Below, in pieces: positions 9,255 to 17,988 of a stretch of DNA of 64,000 nucleotides. The notes beneath the pieces are model-generated. The model saw only the letters and a program-made list of their open reading frames with translations, did no database searches and was not told the origin of the DNA. Source of the stretch: Bin87 sp964347975 (GTDB taxonomy: Bacteria > Chloroflexota > Dehalococcoidia > Lucifugimonadales > UBA3495); the NCBI GenBank assembly GCA_964347975.1, contig CAYGAY010000012.1, positions 1-64,000 on the forward strand. Reading direction: 5' to 3'. Both the position numbers and the translations under genes were made by a program. Each line of letters begins with the position of its first letter. Position 1 is the stretch's first letter.

Positions 9255-9959
9255 CTAGGCGGACCGGAGACGATAGGGGCGCGGCATACCCTGCCGCAAA
9301 CCCTCCAAAGGTTGGAAGTCGCCCCGGTGCAACGCGGCCAGAAACTGCGCTTCGTCGAAAATCTCGTCGGGAAACTCGGTCACGAACCGGCCCAACCCGT
9401 GGGTGCTGTGGGCGTCGCTGCCGCCGGTTACGGGCAAATTCAGTCGGTGGGCCACCTCGGCGGCGAAGCGGTTCTCTTCGTCGGATGTGCCGCCATTGGC
9501 GACTTCGACGGCATCCGCCAACTTGAAAACCGGATGGAGCATAGCCGTTTCCGGTTCCTGCGGTATTGGTTCGTCCGGATTGGGATAGAGATACGGCCGG
9601 GTGCGGTGGTGCTGTCCGAGCACGCCGCGGAAGGGATGCGCCGACACTACGAAGCCGCCCGCAGCGTGGGTGGCCTTGCTCAGTTCCTCGGCGCGATGAA
9701 AACCGCTCTGGTAGCGGTCAACGCCAAAGGCCAGGATGTGCCCCATGTCGGTGTCTGCCTCCATGGCCCGAATCAGCACCACGTTATGCCGAGCGGCAAA
9801 GGCGGCGAACTCATGTCGGTCCCAAGGCCCGGCGTGTTCGGTGATGCAAAGGCCGCGCAAGCCGAGGCGTTCCGCTTCGAGGATCAGATCTTCCGGGGTC
9901 AGGCTGGAATCAGCACTGCCTTTGGTTGTGTGTATGTGAAGGTCAAATATTCGTGCCAT
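9255..9959 (-). CDS. PHP-domain metal-dependent phosphoesterase
   Basis: About 234 residues from ATG 9959. Conserved metal-binding motifs appear in order: DLHIHTTKGSADSSL, CITEHAGPWD, VSAHPFRG and GGSDAHSTHGLG. These match stand-alone PHP hydrolases (YciV/TrpH-like) acting on small phosphorylated substrates such as nucleotide or oligoribonucleotide phosphates; the true substrate is unknown. An upstream in-frame ATG (10028) would add 23 residues that overlap a repeat element, so I prefer the start immediately before the first PHP motif. It lies 74 bases upstream of dinG on the same strand, consistent with a repair or nucleotide-salvage operon. Confidence 0.83.
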   Translation of the reverse strand: MARIFDLHIHTTKGSADSSLTPEDLILEAERLGLRGLCITEHAGPWDRHEFAAFAARHNVVLIRAMEADTDMGHILAFGVDRYQSGFHRAEELSKATHAAGGFVVSAHPFRGVLGQHHRTRPYLYPNPDEPIPQEPETAMLHPVFKLADAVEVANGGTSDEENRFAAEVAHRLNLPVTGGSDAHSTHGLGRFVTEFPDEIFDEAQFLAALHRGDFQPLEGLRQGMPRPYRLRSA

Positions 9960-10016
9960 AAGCCACACCAGTCTATTGGCAGGGGCGGGCCACGTCAACG
10001 GTGTGGTTCGCTCACG

Positions 10017-10355
10017 GTAGCGTTGCAATTCAGGTGGTTTGGTTGATCAGGCCACGCTTTTGGAGGAGTATCAATAAGTTGTGGGGCGACCATACCGTTC
10101 CCTGCCGTTCCCGACGCCGAATGGAACGGCGATAAGCATGATGGCGGCGCATCGCCAACTGGCAATCGGGACATTGCGCCTGATAAAACATTGCGCCTGA
10201 TAAACGTCCCGCGCCCCCGGCAACGCTTGGCACACTCGCACCGGGAGCTCCTGTTCCAACTCGGTTCCCAATTGATACAGCAGCCCCCTGATGGACACCT
10301 CCAAAACCTGCCCGCTGCCCTATCGTACAACCAAACCACCTGAATCGGAACGCTG
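10017..10355. mobile_element. MITE-like element with terminal inverted repeats (family B)
   Basis: The left end (10017-10045) begins GTAGCGTTGCAATTCAGG and continues into TGGTTTGGTTG. The right end (10329-10354) is its reverse complement at about 24 of 27 positions. The 339-base interior has no credible gene; small frames there show no family signature. Related ends recur at 38718-38745 (single) and 54652-54765 (paired). This fills most of the 517-base gap between the PHP gene and the DUF3800 remnant. A non-autonomous insertion element is inferred; no clear target duplication is visible at this copy. Confidence 0.55.
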
Positions 10356-10476
10356 CCCTGCATTTAGTGGCGGTTGACGGTTACACCGCCGCGATATAGT
10401 CTGTTATCATACGGTCGGGAGGGTCGCCCCGCAATTCGCTCATCAAGACGTGGTTCTTGCCCAGCCGTCCTTCTCC

Positions 10477-11228
10477 ATGTACCTGCTCTACTTGGACGAC
10501 GCTGGTTCCGTAACCAACCCGGACGATAAGCGTTTCGTCCTCGCCGGCATTGCGGTACTTGAACGCCAAGCGTATTGGCTTCAGACGGAATTGGAGCGGC
10601 TGGCCGGAAGTTTGACTCAGCGCCTTGGCAACGAGACGCCCGAAGCTCTTGAGTTCCACAGGAATCCAATCCGGAAGGGCAACGGTTGGTGGCGGAAGTT
10701 GGGGCCGGAGGAACGCCGTTCAATGATAGTCGATGCTCTGCTGACTGCGCGGTGAATGGGCATGGTTTGGCGTAGTGGTTAACAAGCGTGCGGTTGTCCG
10801 AAGATCCGGTCGAGTATGCTTTCGAGCAGATTTCCAGTCTATTTGACCAATTCCTCGGTCGTATAAACAGGCGGGGCTATCCTCCACAGCGCGGACTCAT
10901 AGTTCTTGATAAGCCGGAAAAATCAATGCAAGAGGCTCGCCTCCAATCTTTAGCGTTCCAATTCAGTACGCTCAGGAATCGGCGGGGAACGATGCATAAC
11001 CTGGTTGATGTACCGTTCTTTGTTGATTCCAGGGCTGCTCGCCTCATTCAATACGCCGATCTGGTTTCGTATGCACTGTGGCGGAAATTCGAACCGGGCG
11101 ATGACGAGTTCTTCGACGCAATCTCAAACTTCTTCGACCGGGAAGGTAGCATCGTTCACGGCCTGCATCACTTTCGTGACCGCGCCGACCCCTGCGATTG
11201 CCCGGGGTGCGGCCCCAGATTGCCATAA
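10477..11228 (+). pseudogene. DUF3800 family gene broken by two frameshifts
   Basis: The 5' part from ATG 10477 reads MYLLYLDDAGS, the typical DUF3800 opening (YLDE/DSG), and runs to TGA at 10753-10755. The 3' part (about 10793-11228) contains LIVLDKPEKS and RLIQYADLVSYALWRKFE, the conserved second half. Between them the second frame encodes FGVVVNKRAV, exactly the expected linking strand, so the original frame is recovered by shifting from frame 1 to 2 near 10750 and from 2 to 3 near 10795. The repaired protein would be about 250 residues. DUF3800 has an RNase H-like fold, is unproven in function, and is common in mobile and defence-rich regions. Either the gene is decayed or the two indels are assembly errors. 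Confidence 0.75.
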
Positions 11229-11336
11229 CTCCATCCTTGATCCGTTTGCCACCGCCGGGCCCAGGCCCTACAATGGTATCAAACTCCGGGGATGCACCGA
11301 TCCGCTCCATTATTGACCGGAGCATGGACACCCATC

Positions 11337-11825
11337 ATGCGAATGCCCGGACAACGCCGCAGCCACGAACCCGACGAGGTTGGACAACGCGCCGGCCTGT
11401 TCGCCGAGGCCATCCGCGACGGCGACATGGACTTGGCCTGGTCCATGCTCTCCAAGGAAACCCGCGGTATGCGTATGGGCGTCTGGGCTACCCGTCTCAA
11501 CATCGATATGCAGGTGGCATACCGAGCCGCTTACGATGTCAACCATCCCATGCGCGATTCGATGATGGACGACTTTCGCACCACCGTCCTGCGTCTCTGG
11601 CCTCTGGAAGACCTTTCCGAGTTGGCGGCCGCGCCCACCCGCTACGTGGACGACGAGCACGCCTTCGTATTCCTGCCCTTCGGCGTCAAGGATGAAACGG
11701 TGGTGCAGCACAGCCGGCTCATGTCCGGGCTGATGATCCCCATGTTGCGGGAAGATGCCCAGTGGCAGATTGACCTCCCCGGCTGGCGTTTCCTGGACAC
11801 ATCCGACCCCCGCAGTCGTGGCTAA
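11337..11825 (+). CDS. hypothetical protein, possibly NTF2-like
   Basis: About 162 residues from ATG 11337 (an ATG at 11292 would extend it; another at 11343 would shorten it). I do not recognise a named family. The N-terminal helix GLFAEAIRDGDMDLAWSMLS followed by a mixed alpha/beta stretch and a C-terminal WQIDLPGWRF strand resembles the layout of NTF2-like domains (helix pair, then curved sheet), but this is only a structural impression. No signal peptide or membrane segment is visible. The HNH gene begins inside its last codons, so the two are probably co-translated. Confidence 0.6.
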   Translation: MRMPGQRRSHEPDEVGQRAGLFAEAIRDGDMDLAWSMLSKETRGMRMGVWATRLNIDMQVAYRAAYDVNHPMRDSMMDDFRTTVLRLWPLEDLSELAAAPTRYVDDEHAFVFLPFGVKDETVVQHSRLMSGLMIPMLREDAQWQIDLPGWRFLDTSDPRSRG

Positions 11826-12222
11826 GCGTCCCGCGCGCACCCGTTCCCGAGGCGGGCGCAAGCGACCGTCCGCCGACACAAACGGCTCCGCGCTGCATCA
11901 TCCTGAGGAAGCCCACGACCGACGTGGCCGGCCCGCCAGCTCGGACGCCGGCGCCTGCGAATTGTGCGAACGGGCCGTCGAGCGTTTCACCGTGCATCAC
12001 CTGGTGCCTCGGGCCCGGGGCGGCAACCACGGCCCGACCGCATTGTTGTGCCCCACCTGCCACCGACAGGTTCACGCCATGTTTTCCGTAACCACCCTGG
12101 CCGAAGAGTTGCGCAGCGTGGAACTCTTGCGGGCCAATCCCCGCGTCGCCGACTTCCTCCGCTGGATGCGAAAGCAACGGGGCACGACATTCCGGGTGCG
12201 GCGAGCGCGGGAACGCCGGTGA
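11818..12222 (+). CDS. HNH endonuclease domain protein
   Basis: About 134 residues from a proposed GTG at 11818, which overlaps the preceding stop by eight bases; the frame is open further upstream to ATG 11755. After a basic, low-complexity N-terminus comes a compact HNH core: CELCERAVERFTVHHLVPR, GGNHGPTALLCPTCHRQVH. Two CxxC pairs form the zinc knuckle, HH the catalytic histidine region, N the middle residue and the final H the metal ligand. The C-terminus is helical and arginine-rich, ending FRVRRARERR. Stand-alone HNH proteins of this kind may be nickases, homing-like or defence nucleases; the role here is unknown. Confidence 0.75.
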   Translation: MAKRPARTRSRGGRKRPSADTNGSALHHPEEAHDRRGRPASSDAGACELCERAVERFTVHHLVPRARGGNHGPTALLCPTCHRQVHAMFSVTTLAEELRSVELLRANPRVADFLRWMRKQRGTTFRVRRARERR

Positions 12223-12255
12223 GGTTGTCATTACTCATGCTATTATGAAGCCGCT

Positions 12256-12747
12256 ATGACTACGCCACCCGCTTTCTCATCCCGGCAAGTGGCCGCCGCC
12301 ATCCACGCCGGCCTCAGTGGCAGCCGGCAGAATGTCGTCCTTTCCACTGGTCGGGCGGCCGAGCGGGCTGCTGCCCACCGGAACATACTGGCCCATTACC
12401 AACAGCGCGTCCGGAAAAGCCTGGCCGAAGGCGGTTATTTGCAAGTGGCCGAAAAATCCTGGGGCGCTTACGCCCAGACCATCAAGACCATCGGAGCAGA
12501 CCACCGGTTACGTATTTCCCATCACGCCAGTATCATTGGCGTGGCCAGCCGGCTGGCCACGTTGGTTAGAACCTCCGACCCGGCTAACGGGTATGTCTTG
12601 CGGCACGGATTAGCCACCGCGCGGAGCCTGCACCAACATTTCTATGAGAACGATTTGCCGGCGGAAGAAGTGATTGAGGCGGCAACCGACGTTGCGACTG
12701 CAATAAGCTTGCTGCAACAACTGTTCCCCCCGGAGCCGGCGCTCTGA
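12256..12747 (+). CDS. PaREP1/HEPN-like helical protein
   Basis: 163 residues. The pattern YLQVAEKSWGAYAQTIKTIG followed by a histidine pair in RISHHASI resembles PaREP1-type HEPN domains (xQAxEKAWGAVAxAxKAxA...SH). The rest is helical, with no membrane or secretion signal. HEPN domains occur in toxin-antitoxin and RNA-binding proteins; the RX4-6H nuclease motif is not convincing here, so an enzymatic role is not claimed. Its stop overlaps the ATG of the FAD oxidoreductase by one base. A TATTAT lies at 12241-12246, very close to the start. Confidence 0.55.
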   Translation: MTTPPAFSSRQVAAAIHAGLSGSRQNVVLSTGRAAERAAAHRNILAHYQQRVRKSLAEGGYLQVAEKSWGAYAQTIKTIGADHRLRISHHASIIGVASRLATLVRTSDPANGYVLRHGLATARSLHQHFYENDLPAEEVIEAATDVATAISLLQQLFPPEPAL

Positions 12748-13949
12748 TGACCGCCGCAACCGAAACCGCCGATGCCGTCATCATCGGGGGCGGTGTGATG
12801 GGGTGCAGCATCGCCTGCAACCTGGCGCTGACCGTTGCCGACCACGGCCTGCGGCGTATCGTGCTGCTGGAACGCGATACCCTGGGCAGCGGCTCCACCG
12901 GGCGCAGCAGCGCGGCCATCCGTATGCACTACTCCACCGCCGTCAACGCCGAACTGGCCTGGCGCAGTTTGCAGATTTTCCGCAACTTCGAGGACATCAT
13001 CGGCGGAGAGTGCGGCTACACCCGTACCGGCTACCTGGTCTTCGCCGGCGAAGCGGATCTGCCGTCCTTCCGTTCCAACATTGCCACCCAGCAGTCGGTG
13101 GGCGTGATTACCGACATTATCAGCGCCTATGACGCCGCGGCGCTGGCTCCCGGTTTCGCGGTGGATGACGCCGCCGCCATTGCCTACGAGCCTTACTCCG
13201 GCCATGCCGACGCTTCCGGCGCCGCCTACGCCTACGCTACCCGCGCCCGTTCCGAGGGTGTTGCCATACGGTTGCAAACTCCGGTTACCGCTATTGAAAC
13301 CAGCGACGATGGCAGCCGGGTCGTGGGTGTTCGCACCGCCCACGGCGAGCGAATCGCCACCGGCGTCGCCGTGGTGGCCACCGGGCCGTGGACGGCGCGG
13401 TTCCTGGCGCCCCACGGCATCGACGTCCCACTCATCGCCACGCGCCACGAGGTGCTGCACTTCCGCCGTCCGCTGGACCGGGTGCCTCACCACCCCGGCG
13501 GAGCAGACATCGGCAATCGCATTTACTTCCGCCCCGAAGGGCAGGATCTGACCCTGGTGGGCAACGGCAACCACTCTGACGTGGTGGATGACCCGGAGGT
13601 GTACGCCCAGCGGGCCAGCGCGGCGTTCATCCAGGACGTGTGGCAGCGTCTCGCCAGGCGCATCCCGCCCATCGCCGACGCGGAGCTCGCGGCCGGATAC
13701 GCCGGCCTCTACACCAACACGCCCGACTCCCATCCCGTCATGGATCGCATCGACGGAGTGGACGGCCTCTATGTATGCAGCGGGTTCAGCGGCCACGGCT
13801 TCAAGCTGTCCCCAATGGTGGGCGTGCTGATGGCCGAGCTGATCGGCAACGGCGCAGCCTCCACCGTGGACATCACCCCCTTGCGCCTTTCCCGTTTCGC
13901 CGATGGCGACCTGAACAACGCGGGCTACGGGTTTGACGTGCTGGCATAA
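12747..13949 (+). CDS. FAD-dependent oxidoreductase, DAO/sarcosine oxidase-like
   Basis: 400 residues, standard for the D-amino-acid oxidase superfamily. The N-terminal Rossmann motif is VIIGGGVMGCSIACNLAL (about residues 11-28) and the acidic end of the second strand is VLLERDTLGSG, followed by the substrate-side STGRSSAAIRMHYS. The C-terminal GYAGLYTNTPDSHPVMDRI and CSGFSGHGFKLSP are typical of sarcosine or dimethylglycine oxidase beta-like subunits that bind FAD and oxidise secondary or tertiary amino acids. The substrate is not predictable. It follows the PaREP1-like gene with a one-base overlap, although the functions seem unrelated. Confidence 0.87.
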   Translation: MTAATETADAVIIGGGVMGCSIACNLALTVADHGLRRIVLLERDTLGSGSTGRSSAAIRMHYSTAVNAELAWRSLQIFRNFEDIIGGECGYTRTGYLVFAGEADLPSFRSNIATQQSVGVITDIISAYDAAALAPGFAVDDAAAIAYEPYSGHADASGAAYAYATRARSEGVAIRLQTPVTAIETSDDGSRVVGVRTAHGERIATGVAVVATGPWTARFLAPHGIDVPLIATRHEVLHFRRPLDRVPHHPGGADIGNRIYFRPEGQDLTLVGNGNHSDVVDDPEVYAQRASAAFIQDVWQRLARRIPPIADAELAAGYAGLYTNTPDSHPVMDRIDGVDGLYVCSGFSGHGFKLSPMVGVLMAELIGNGAASTVDITPLRLSRFADGDLNNAGYGFDVLA

Positions 13950-13999
13950 CCCTATTTTCCCGCATTCCGGCGAAAGCCGGCATCCAGAGATCTGCTACT

Positions 14000-14935
14000 A
14001 TGACCGCTAACGCCGCCCACGCTCCCGCCGTGGCAGTATCCGGCCTGTCCAAGAGTTTCGGCCGGGTGCGGGCAGTGGACAATGTCAGCCTGAACATTCC
14101 GGCCGGCGGCGTGTACGGGCTGCTGGGGCCTAACGGTTCCGGCAAGACCACGCTCCTGTCGATGCTGGCCGGCTTTCTGCGCCCCACTGCCGGGGCGATA
14201 ACGCTGTTGGGTCAAAGCGGTCCCGCCGGGATGCGGGAGGCCTTGGGCAATGTCGGCGCGCTGATTGAGCGGCCTACCTTCTGGCCATACCTGTCTTGTC
14301 GCGACAACATGCGCTGTCTACAGGGCGCCTATGCAACCGGCGGCGGAGACGGCGCAATCGACGAGTTGCTGGCAACTGTGAACCTGGACGGCGATGCGGC
14401 GGAGCGCAAGTTTGGCGCCTGCTCCACCGGAATGAAGCAGCGTCTGGGCATCGCCGCCACCCTGCTGGGGAATCCGGCCCTGCTGATTCTTGACGAACCG
14501 ACCAACGGGTTGGACCCGGCCGGCATTGTTGAGGTTCGCCAGCTAATCCGCAGCCTGGCCAGCGATAACGGACGCACGATTGTTCTGGCCAGCCATCTGC
14601 TCAACGAAGTGGAGCAGGTTTGCGACCGGGTAGGCGTAATGGCTCGGGGACGGCTGCTGTACTCCGGCCCGGTAGCCGAAATGGGCGCGCCGTCGCAGGC
14701 GCGCGTCCGCACCACGGATAATGAGCGGGCGGCGGCGCTGCTGCGGGAAGGGGGCTGGGATGTAATCGCCCAATCCGCCGACGGCTTGGAAATAGCCGCC
14801 ACGCCGGGGCAGGAATGGGAAATCAGCCGGGATTTAGCCGGCGCCGGGGTTTATATCGCCGCAATGACCACTACCGGCGGCTCGCTGGAGGCCGGATTTA
14901 TGGCCGTAACCGGCGAGGAGAACGGGGATGTTTGA
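14000..14935 (+). CDS. ABC-2 type transporter ATP-binding protein
   Basis: 311 residues with a complete nucleotide-binding domain: Walker A GPNGSGKTTLLSML (about residues 41-54), signature CSTGMKQRLGIAATLLG, Walker B LLILDEPTNGLDPAG and the H-loop ASHLLNEVEQ. The C-terminal extension is of the BcrA/CcmA (drug- or lantibiotic-exporter) kind. Its stop overlaps the start of the permease gene by eight bases, so the two form an exporter of unknown substrate. The region just upstream (13961-13990) holds a short dispersed palindrome rather than a recognisable promoter. Confidence 0.88.
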   Translation: MTANAAHAPAVAVSGLSKSFGRVRAVDNVSLNIPAGGVYGLLGPNGSGKTTLLSMLAGFLRPTAGAITLLGQSGPAGMREALGNVGALIERPTFWPYLSCRDNMRCLQGAYATGGGDGAIDELLATVNLDGDAAERKFGACSTGMKQRLGIAATLLGNPALLILDEPTNGLDPAGIVEVRQLIRSLASDNGRTIVLASHLLNEVEQVCDRVGVMARGRLLYSGPVAEMGAPSQARVRTTDNERAAALLREGGWDVIAQSADGLEIAATPGQEWEISRDLAGAGVYIAAMTTTGGSLEAGFMAVTGEENGDV

Positions 14936-15746
14936 CATCGCCCGGTCCGTCGCGGTGAGCATCCGCTGGGAGTGGTTTCGCCTGTCTCGTCGCCGAGCCT
15001 TTCAGGTAATCATCGGGATGGTGGCGGCGGCGGTCGTCCTCATCCTGGCCGGCGGCGTTCTGCTGCGGGGGCCGGCTGACGACACCATCGCGCCGGCGAT
15101 GTTTCCCTTTTTCATCTTTCTGGCGTTGAGCGTGGTCGGGCCGTTTCTGGCGGTTTTTCTGACGGCCATCATTTTCAGCGGCGAATATGGCTGGGGCACG
15201 CTGCGGGCTTTGCTGGCCCGGGGGCAGCCCCGCTGGCGGGTGGCGTTGTCCAAGCTGCTGCTGGTGGGCGGCATACTGGCCGTGGTCTGGGCGGTGTCAT
15301 GGGGTCTGGCCGGCGTGGTCGGTCTGCTGGCCGGCGCCCCCGGCGTGGCGGCGTTGTCGCCTTTTGGCGACACTCCACTGAGTTGGGGATCAATCGCCGG
15401 GCGCTTTTTCGCCAGCCTGCCGGGGGCCCTTGCCTATATGAGCCTCACCGCGCTGCTGTGCGTAGCCAGCCGTTCGACCACTTTCGGCGTGATCGTGGCC
15501 GCCGCCATTCTGATTGCGGAATCCACGGCCTACCCGGTCGCCATTCTGATAGTCAACGAGGTCTATGATTTCCAACTGGCGGATTACCTGCGCTGGACGC
15601 TGCGCGGGTCAGTATCAGGGCTGGCCGGCAACGACGAGGTAAGCGCCTGGCATTTCGCGCCGGCGGTGGTCGCCTACATCGCCTTGTTCGGCACGCTGAC
15701 GCTGGCCGTGCTGACCCGGCGGGATGTGAGCGGCGGCAATGGCTGA
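14928..15746 (+). CDS. ABC-2 type transporter permease
   Basis: 272 residues with six predicted membrane helices: one near residues 25-45, then segments around FFIFLALSVVGPFLAVFLTAIIF, a central pair, and a terminal helix ending ALFGTLTLAVL. The GEYGWGTLRALLARGQPR motif after the second helix is the typical ABC-2 coupling region (EYxxGTLRxLL). It starts within the last codons of the ATPase gene. Together they would form a homodimeric efflux complex in the cytoplasmic membrane. Substrate unknown. Confidence 0.85.
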   Translation: MFDIARSVAVSIRWEWFRLSRRRAFQVIIGMVAAAVVLILAGGVLLRGPADDTIAPAMFPFFIFLALSVVGPFLAVFLTAIIFSGEYGWGTLRALLARGQPRWRVALSKLLLVGGILAVVWAVSWGLAGVVGLLAGAPGVAALSPFGDTPLSWGSIAGRFFASLPGALAYMSLTALLCVASRSTTFGVIVAAAILIAESTAYPVAILIVNEVYDFQLADYLRWTLRGSVSGLAGNDEVSAWHFAPAVVAYIALFGTLTLAVLTRRDVSGGNG

Positions 15747-15893
15747 GAACTCGCGAACCGGCGACGGCGTTAGTTTGCCAAACTTGTGCGCTACCCCACC
15801 GAGATTCCTGCGTCCGCCTACGGCGGACTCGGAATGACATTTTGCGCGAGCCTACGGGCCGGCGCAATGCTAGGCTACGGCGGCGATGCGGGT

Positions 15894-15899
15894 TATAAT
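15894..15899 (+). promoter_or_regulatory. putative -10 element before the first LolD/MacB-type ATPase gene
   Basis: A perfect TATAAT lies 43 bases before the chosen ATG 15942 in otherwise GC-rich DNA. The 17-base-spaced -35 position (TAGGCT) is poor, so this is a weak call. The frame stays open upstream to 15786, but those codons overlap a dispersed palindrome and this hexamer, which supports starting translation at 15942. Confidence 0.33.
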
Positions 15900-15941
15900 G
15901 CCGTCGGTTTTGCAGCATACCCTTGGTTGAGTTTGAGCAGG

Positions 15942-17150
15942 ATGTCCCAAGCGCCACAGAACAGTTCCAATGACGAGTATGTCCGGCAGTTTCTGCCCCC
16001 GGAGCGACGTGGGCAGGCAACCTCCGGCGCGGAGGTAAGGGAAGCCGCAGCGGAAGTGCCGGCTGCGGAAGTTGTGGAGGTTGTCGAAGCTGCGCCGGAT
16101 ACGCAGATGTCCGACGGCGCGGTTCCGGCGGCTGCGGTCAAATCGGCATCGCCCGACCCGATACCCGCCACCCCTCCCATCCCCGAACCGGAAGCCCTGC
16201 CGTCTCCGGAAACGTTGGCCGAGGATATGGAAGATGACGATACCCTTCCGGCTTATGTGGAGGCCAACGATCTCTTCAAGATTTACAAGCCGGCGGATTT
16301 GGAAGTAGTGGCGCTGCGTGGCGTGGATCTGGAGGTGAAACCGGGCGAGCTGATTGGGATTGTGGGCGCCAGCGGATCGGGCAAGACCACGCTGCTCAAC
16401 ATTCTGGCCGGCCTGGAGAGCCCATCGGCGGGCCGGATCCGCGTGGGCGAACGCGACCTGCTGGACATCAGCGATCAGGATTTGGTGGAGTATCGTCGTC
16501 GCGAGGTGGGTTTCGTCTGGCAGGCCACGGGCCGCAACCTGATCCCCTATCTGAACGTGCGGGATAACATCGAGCTGCCCCAGGCCATCGCCGGCACGAA
16601 CCGCCGCCAGCGTCGGGAGCGGGCGGAAGAACTATTGGACGCCCTGCAGATGTCGGACAAGGGACGACGTTACCCCGCGGAACTGTCGGGGGGCGAGCAG
16701 CAACGGGTCGCCATCGCGGTGGCCCTGGCCAACAGCCCGCCCCTGCTGCTGGCCGACGAACCCACCGGCGAGCTGGATACCAACATGGCCGAGGACGTCT
16801 TCCTGATGCTGCAACGCATCAATCGGCGGTTCGACGTGACCATTATCATCGTCACCCACTACGCCGGCATCGCCCGCTGGGTGGACCGGGTGGTGCGGAT
16901 CCGGGACGGGCGCATCGGTTCCGAGTCCTATTTGATGTCCTCCTACCGGGGCGGTGAAGGACAGGAAGAAGAGTACCTCGTGGTGGACCGGGCCGGCCGG
17001 CTGCAACTGCCCCGGGAATATGTGGAGCGTCTTTCCCTGGACGGACTGGCCAGCGCGGGAATGGACGAACAATCGGGGTCCATCACCCTGCGGCCGGCGT
17101 CGGCGCCCCATCGCAGCCGGGAACGGCACGAAGCGGGGGCCGACGATTAA
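15942..17150 (+). CDS. LolD/MacB-type ABC ATPase with acidic N-terminal extension
   Basis: About 402 residues from ATG 15942. Roughly the first 95 are low-complexity, rich in Pro, Ala and Glu. The ATPase domain follows: Walker A GASGSGKTTLLNILAG, Q-loop VWQATGRNLIPYL, signature LSGGEQQRVAIAVALA, Walker B LLLADEPTGELDT and H-loop VTHYAG. A further 75-residue tail follows the H-loop. The GTNRRQRRERAEELL and signature spacing are typical of LolD/MacB/FtsE-like ATPases that pair with FtsX/MacB permeases. No such permease is adjacent; instead a second ATPase of the same type follows 53 bases downstream. Confidence 0.83.
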   Translation: MSQAPQNSSNDEYVRQFLPPERRGQATSGAEVREAAAEVPAAEVVEVVEAAPDTQMSDGAVPAAAVKSASPDPIPATPPIPEPEALPSPETLAEDMEDDDTLPAYVEANDLFKIYKPADLEVVALRGVDLEVKPGELIGIVGASGSGKTTLLNILAGLESPSAGRIRVGERDLLDISDQDLVEYRRREVGFVWQATGRNLIPYLNVRDNIELPQAIAGTNRRQRRERAEELLDALQMSDKGRRYPAELSGGEQQRVAIAVALANSPPLLLADEPTGELDTNMAEDVFLMLQRINRRFDVTIIIVTHYAGIARWVDRVVRIRDGRIGSESYLMSSYRGGEGQEEEYLVVDRAGRLQLPREYVERLSLDGLASAGMDEQSGSITLRPASAPHRSRERHEAGADD

Positions 17151-17202
17151 CCCGCGCGGCCGGTTGCCGCCCGGTCAGTACGTCTTTAGACAAGGTGAGT
17201 CA

Positions 17203-17895
17203 ATGGTCGAGGCGGTGACAACGGCGCTGGCTACAGAGTCGGCAACCCGCGAGTTTGGCGAAGGAGAGAGCGCGGTCCGGGCGGTGAATGAAGTCACCGT
17301 CAGCATCGAGCCGGGCGAGTTTGTAGCGCTGGTCGGGCGTTCCGGCTCGGGCAAGACTACCCTTTTGAACCTGCTGGCCGGTCTGGATCGCCCCAGCGCG
17401 GGCAAGGTCTGGTTCGAGGGACGGGATTTGTCCCAGCTGTCGGAGCGGGAGTTGGTGGGGCTGCGGCGGGAAAAGATCGGTTTCGTGTTCCAGTCCTTTG
17501 GACTGATACCATTGCTGTCCGCCTTTGAAAACGTGGAACTGCCACTCCATATCGGCGGCATATCATGGCGAGACCGGAGACGACGGGCCAACGAGGTACT
17601 GGACCTGGTGGGACTGCTGGGCCGCGCCGGACACCGCCCCTATGAGTTGTCGGGCGGCGAGCAGCAACGGGTCGCCATCGCCCGGGCCCTGGTGGCCGGC
17701 CCGTCGGTCCTGTTCGCCGACGAACCAACCGGCGAGTTGGACAGCGTCACGGCCCGGAGCATCGGCGGTATCATGCGCGAAATCGCCGCCAGTCGCGGCG
17801 TTACAGTGGTGACCGCCACCCACGACCTGATGCTGGCCGACATGACCGACCGGCGATTGCAGATGGCGGACGGCCGGATTACCGGTGGCGAGTGA
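17203..17895 (+). CDS. LolD/MacB-type ABC ATPase, second copy
   Basis: 230 residues from ATG 17203, preceded by an AAGGTGAG ribosome-binding site; the open frame to 16954 is a shadow of the preceding gene. Walker A GRSGSGKTTLLNLLAG, Q-loop VFQSFGLIPLLSA, signature LSGGEQQRVAIARALVA, Walker B VLFADEPTGELDSVTA and the H-loop ATHD are all present. Standard length for LolD/MacB ATPases that drive mechanotransmission-type lipoprotein or peptide export. Adjacent to a similar, longer ATPase but with no FtsX-like permease in the window, so both may serve permeases encoded elsewhere. Confidence 0.87.
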   Translation: MVEAVTTALATESATREFGEGESAVRAVNEVTVSIEPGEFVALVGRSGSGKTTLLNLLAGLDRPSAGKVWFEGRDLSQLSERELVGLRREKIGFVFQSFGLIPLLSAFENVELPLHIGGISWRDRRRRANEVLDLVGLLGRAGHRPYELSGGEQQRVAIARALVAGPSVLFADEPTGELDSVTARSIGGIMREIAASRGVTVVTATHDLMLADMTDRRLQMADGRITGGE

Positions 17896-17927
17896 CGGGC
17901 GGCGGGCGGACGGGCGGACCATCACGT

Positions 17928-17956
17928 TTGCCCAATGTTGGGCGGCGTGCTATATT
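17928..17956 (+). promoter_or_regulatory. putative sigma-70 promoter for rpsU
   Basis: TTGCCC (17928-17933), a 17-base spacer and TATATT (17951-17956): four and five of six consensus positions respectively. It would start a transcript about 190 bases before rpsU that runs through the inverted-repeat element at 17989-18109. Confidence 0.42.
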
Positions 17957-17988
17957 CTAGCTGGTTAAGCAGACCGCAACGCTCATAT

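Noticed and set aside
12642..13796. 384-residue antisense frame over the FAD oxidoreductase
   Set aside because: Glycine/valine-rich mirror of Rossmann-type codons, with no start signals.
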